This document shows positions 61,222-64,000 of a stretch of DNA of 64,000 nt, in pieces. Within the stretch, counting starts at the first letter, position 1. The number at the start of each line of letters is the position of its first letter. The position numbers were made by a program, and so were the translations under genes. The stretch is from Desulfovibrio sp. Fe33 (GTDB lineage Bacteria; Desulfobacterota; Desulfovibrionia; Desulfovibrionales; Desulfovibrionaceae): the NCBI RefSeq assembly GCF_028532725.1, contig NZ_JAQKGU010000004.1, forward strand, positions 124,001-188,000, read 5' to 3'. The notes beneath the pieces were generated by a model that had not been told where the DNA came from, ran no database searches, and saw only the letters and a program-made list of their open reading frames with translations.

Positions 61222-62796
61222 TTAAGCTTTTTCGGGGCCGTGGAGCAGGGCCATGACTTCCATGGTGTCCGGCGGGATCGCGGCTTCGCCCTTGGCGGCA
61301 TATTCCATCTTGGAGGCCACGTAGATGGCGATGAAGGTCAGGACCATGACGAATCCGCCGGGATTGTTGTATTGCAGGAAGTGCGGCAGCATGTCCTTGC
61401 CCAGAATCATGAAGAATGAGCCGACGATGCCGGTGACAAGTCCGGCGCAGGCTCCGTTCTTGGTCATTTTCGGCCACCAGACGCCCATGACCAGGACCGG
61501 GAAGAAGGTGGAGGCGGCGATGGCGAAGGCCAGTCCCACGAGGATGGCGATCTGCATGGATTCGGCCCAGAAGCCGAGCGGAATGCCGAGCAGCCCCACT
61601 CCGACGGAGGCCACGCGGGCGACCATGACGCGCGAGCGTTCGGGCATGTTCGGATTGAAGACGTTGACCACGAGGTCGTGGCCGATGGCCCCGGCGCAGG
61701 CGATTATCAATCCGGCCACGGTGGACAGGATGGCGGCGAAGGCTCCGGCCACCACGATGCCCAGGAGGACCTGCCCGCCGAAGTAGGAGCCCGCCACGGG
61801 CACGGCGAGGTTCTTGCCGTTGTCGGCCAGCCACTGCATGAGGTGCGGAGACACGCCCATGGCTTCGCCGTTGAGGAAGATGTAGCGGATGACGTGGCCC
61901 ACATAGGGGCTCATGATGTAGAACATGCCGATGAGGAACAGCACGTAGATGACGGTCTTGCGGGCGGCCTTGCCGTCGGGGGCGGTGTAGAACCGCACCA
62001 GGATGTGGGGCAGCCCGGCCGTGCCGAACATGAGCGCGAGGAGCAGGGAAAGCGTGTCCTTGAGACTGGTCAGCCAGTAGGCCGGGCTGGTGTAGGCCGC
62101 ACCGTCGAATTCCTTGCCGGTGATGGGCGCGGGGCCTTTGAATTCATGCAGGAACCTGACCACGTCGGCGTAGGTGTAGCCTTTTACCATGAAGGGGATG
62201 AAGGCCAGCAGGAACATGGCTCCGAACAGAATCCAGAATTGGACAAGCTGGTTGACGGTGGTCGCCTTCATTCCGCCCACGGTGACGTAGAAGGTGATGA
62301 TGCAGGCGATGATGATGATCGATGTGGCGTAGTCGAGGTTGAGCAGGAGCCCCATGACCTTGCCCGCGCCGAGCATCTGCGGGGCCATGTAGAAGAGGGA
62401 GATGAAGAGCACGCCGATGACCCCGAGGACGCGGGCCGGTTTGGAGTGGAACCGCTCCGAGACGAAGTCGGGCACGGTGTACCGCCCGAATTTGCGCAGG
62501 GGGCTGGCCAGGAAGAGGAGCAGGGCGATGTAGCCAACGAAGAAGCCCAGCGCGTAGATGATGCCGTCGAAACCGAAGAGGAAGGCCACGCCCGCCACGC
62601 CGAGGAAGGAGGCCGCGGACAGGTAGTCCGAGGAGATCGCCGAGGCGTTGATGAAGGAATTGACCTTGCGTCCGGCGAGGTAATAGTCGGCCGAGGTTTT
62701 CTGGCTGCGGAACATGAAGGTGGTGACCACCGTGAAGGCCAACATGCACCCGATGAGGATCAGGGCTGTGACCGGTATTTGGTATCCGAGTTCCAT
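61222..62796 (-). CDS. Sodium:solute symporter, ActP-like
   Basis: A 524-residue symporter of the SSS family with about thirteen helices. SADYYLAGRKVNSFINASAISSDYLSAASFLG and GTAGLPHILVRFYT are typical of the acetate permease ActP branch, as is the DUF485 partner encoded upstream. Likely substrates are acetate or other short monocarboxylates taken up with sodium or protons. It begins 1 nt after the DUF485 gene. Confidence 0.9.
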   Translation of the reverse strand: MELGYQIPVTALILIGCMLAFTVVTTFMFRSQKTSADYYLAGRKVNSFINASAISSDYLSAASFLGVAGVAFLFGFDGIIYALGFFVGYIALLLFLASPLRKFGRYTVPDFVSERFHSKPARVLGVIGVLFISLFYMAPQMLGAGKVMGLLLNLDYATSIIIIACIITFYVTVGGMKATTVNQLVQFWILFGAMFLLAFIPFMVKGYTYADVVRFLHEFKGPAPITGKEFDGAAYTSPAYWLTSLKDTLSLLLALMFGTAGLPHILVRFYTAPDGKAARKTVIYVLFLIGMFYIMSPYVGHVIRYIFLNGEAMGVSPHLMQWLADNGKNLAVPVAGSYFGGQVLLGIVVAGAFAAILSTVAGLIIACAGAIGHDLVVNVFNPNMPERSRVMVARVASVGVGLLGIPLGFWAESMQIAILVGLAFAIAASTFFPVLVMGVWWPKMTKNGACAGLVTGIVGSFFMILGKDMLPHFLQYNNPGGFVMVLTFIAIYVASKMEYAAKGEAAIPPDTMEVMALLHGPEKA

Positions 62797-62797
62797 G

Positions 62798-63064
62798 TTA
62801 TTCTCCTTCGATGGTTTCGGCTATTTCGTCTTCGATCCGGTTGGCCTTGCCCACGTACCAGATGAACAGTCCCCAGGTGATGGGATAGATGGCGACGGCC
62901 ACCAGCCAATAGTGCAGGGGGAAGCCGAGGATGGATACTCCGGCCGCCCATGCCCCCGCCAGATAGACGAGCAGGAAAATGCCGATGACGAAGGCGAAGT
63001 AGGGCACGCCCACGCCCAGGGCGAACTGAAGTTGCCGTTTTCTGATCCTTTCGATCTGATCCAT
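62798..63064 (-). CDS. DUF485-family small membrane protein
   Basis: An 88-residue protein with two hydrophobic segments, starting MDQIERIRKRQLQFALGVGVPYF. Proteins of this type are encoded directly before ActP-like symporters and appear to be their partner subunit. I chose the ATG at 63064, preceded by GGGGG at 7 nt. Confidence 0.85.
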   Translation of the reverse strand: MDQIERIRKRQLQFALGVGVPYFAFVIGIFLLVYLAGAWAAGVSILGFPLHYWLVAVAIYPITWGLFIWYVGKANRIEDEIAETIEGE

Positions 63065-63258
63065 TTTTGTACCCCCGATACGGTTGAAAGTTTGCCGTTG
63101 ATGCCCTTTTAAAGTAGGTAAACAGAGACAAGCACACCTTTTCAGGTAAGCGGTCGAACCCGGACGGTCGCGGGATTCGGGCTTTTCGTGTCTGCGGCGA
63201 ACGGACGGTTTCTTCCGGTCAACGGTCGGCCTTTCGGCCACGGAGCGTGAGGTTGGAC

Positions 63259-64000
63259 ATGATTTTGAACGGAGAAATCCCCGTGAACGGCGAATCGGGC
63301 GTCCCGGACGGCCTTTTCGCCGAATTGCGCGTCATGGCGCGCGAGGGCAAGCTGACCGGCCTCGGCCGGACCCGGCTTGATCTCGTCGGGGAATGGCTCG
63401 ACCATGGGATGTCCGCCGAGGAGACCTGCAAGCGGCTGACCCTATTCAACCGAGAAGTGGCCTCCGCCGTGCTGGAAGCTCATGCCCTGGAGTTTCCATG
63501 GCTTTCGCAGTGCACCTTCATGGAGTTCGGCTCGGGCGGCCGCGGGGAGATGGTGCTCGGCTCCGACCAGGACAACGGGCTGCTCATTCCCGTCAAGGTG
63601 GACGAGGGCGAGGTGGACGACTGTACCCAATCCATTGTCATGGCTCTGGACGGCGCGGGGCTGCCCCTGTGCGACGGCGGGGTCATGGTCAGCAACGCCG
63701 AGTGGCGCGGCGACTTCGACACATGGCTGTCCAGGTTGACCGGCTGGCTTTCCAATCCCGCCGAGAAGGGACCGTGGCAGTCCGGCCTGATCCTCGATTT
63801 CCAGCCGGTGTTCGGCGCGGAGGAGGAGGTCGGGCGGCTGCGCGAGAGGTTGTGGGAGCACGTGCGCACCAAGCCTATCGCGCTGTCTCTGCTGGTCAGT
63901 GAACTGACGGCCTACCGCCTGCCCCTGACCCTGTTCGGGGCGTTTATCACCGAGCGGGAAGGGCCGTGGCACGGCTGGCTGAACATCAAAAATTCAGTCC
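63259..64000 (+). CDS. DUF294 nucleotidyltransferase-like protein, 3' end missing
   Basis: The frame begins at ATG 63259 (GAGG 7 nt before) and runs off the window. EFGSGGRGEMVLGSDQDNGLLIP matches the nucleotidyltransferase signature of DUF294 proteins, relatives of the PII uridylyltransferase GlnD. Such proteins often carry CBS domains and are encoded divergently from ActP/DUF485 symporters, as here, suggesting they control uptake or a kinase response. The missing part may hold a substrate-binding or exonuclease domain. Confidence 0.8.
   Translation, partial: MILNGEIPVNGESGVPDGLFAELRVMAREGKLTGLGRTRLDLVGEWLDHGMSAEETCKRLTLFNREVASAVLEAHALEFPWLSQCTFMEFGSGGRGEMVLGSDQDNGLLIPVKVDEGEVDDCTQSIVMALDGAGLPLCDGGVMVSNAEWRGDFDTWLSRLTGWLSNPAEKGPWQSGLILDFQPVFGAEEEVGRLRERLWEHVRTKPIALSLLVSELTAYRLPLTLFGAFITEREGPWHGWLNIKNSV

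Overview
The window is GC-rich chromosomal DNA from what looks like an anaerobic or microaerobic delta-proteobacterium of the Desulfovibrionales, most likely Desulfovibrio or Pseudodesulfovibrio. This is an inference: no sulfate-reduction gene is present. It rests on a Complex I operon without nuoEFG, a Wolinella-type frdCAB set next to a two-subunit class I fumarase, ActP/DUF485 transport next to a DUF294 gene, a TIGR03960-type radical SAM fusion, and dispersed palindromic repeats between operons.

Layout. 1-1.5 kb: a truncated SH3-like protein and a zinc-ribbon protein. 1.56-6.55 kb: a thiamin operon (promoter, TPP riboswitch, terminator, thiSGHFEC, terminator). 6.6-8.8 kb: a SlyD/methyltransferase fusion and a divergent small protein resembling the first module of giant adhesins. 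8.9-11 kb: a DASS transporter and two identical initiator tRNA genes. 11.1-15.7 kb: envelope genes (GT2, LAB_N, DedA, PAP2, GT4, UDP-xylose synthase). 15.8-17.9 kb: ComB phosphatase and a REC-PAS-GGDEF protein. 18.2-29.9 kb: nuoABCDHIJK, two NuoL-type subunits flanking a small membrane protein, then nuoM and nuoN. 29.9-30.5 kb: three tandem copies of a ~194-bp hairpin-rich repeat. 30.6-34 kb: EFR1-type flavodoxin/ferredoxin, an HSDR_N-like protein, a frameshifted membrane gene, a ferredoxin, a YchF-like NTPase. 34.1-37.9 kb: shikimate kinase, ktrB, ktrA, aroC. 37.9-41.8 kb: two small genes and an M16 lipoprotein peptidase. 42.2-47.3 kb: frdCAB, fumarase alpha/beta, a 56-aa gene. 47.4-51.6 kb: a periplasmic binding protein, a PLP aminotransferase behind a long structured leader, and a CoA-disulfide/persulfide reductase with a rhodanese domain. 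51.6-57.4 kb: a peptide ABC importer. 57.5-61 kb: a chagasin-like lipoprotein, the radical SAM fusion and an Sm-like small protein. 61-64 kb: an ActP/DUF485 symporter pair and the start of a DUF294 gene.

How it fits together. The FeS module of Complex I has no NADH-oxidising arm, so it presumably takes electrons from ferredoxin, flavodoxin or another donor, reduces quinone and pumps ions through four antiporter-like subunits. The fumarate reductase/succinate dehydrogenase shares that quinone pool and is fed by the adjacent fumarase. The ABC importer, the ActP-type symporter and the DASS carrier bring in peptides and organic acids.

No CRISPR array, prophage, insertion sequence or defence island was found. 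The least explained items are the tandem repeat array, the SlyD/methyltransferase fusion, the expanded antiporter set of Complex I with its small protein, the structured leader before the aminotransferase, and the chagasin-like lipoprotein.
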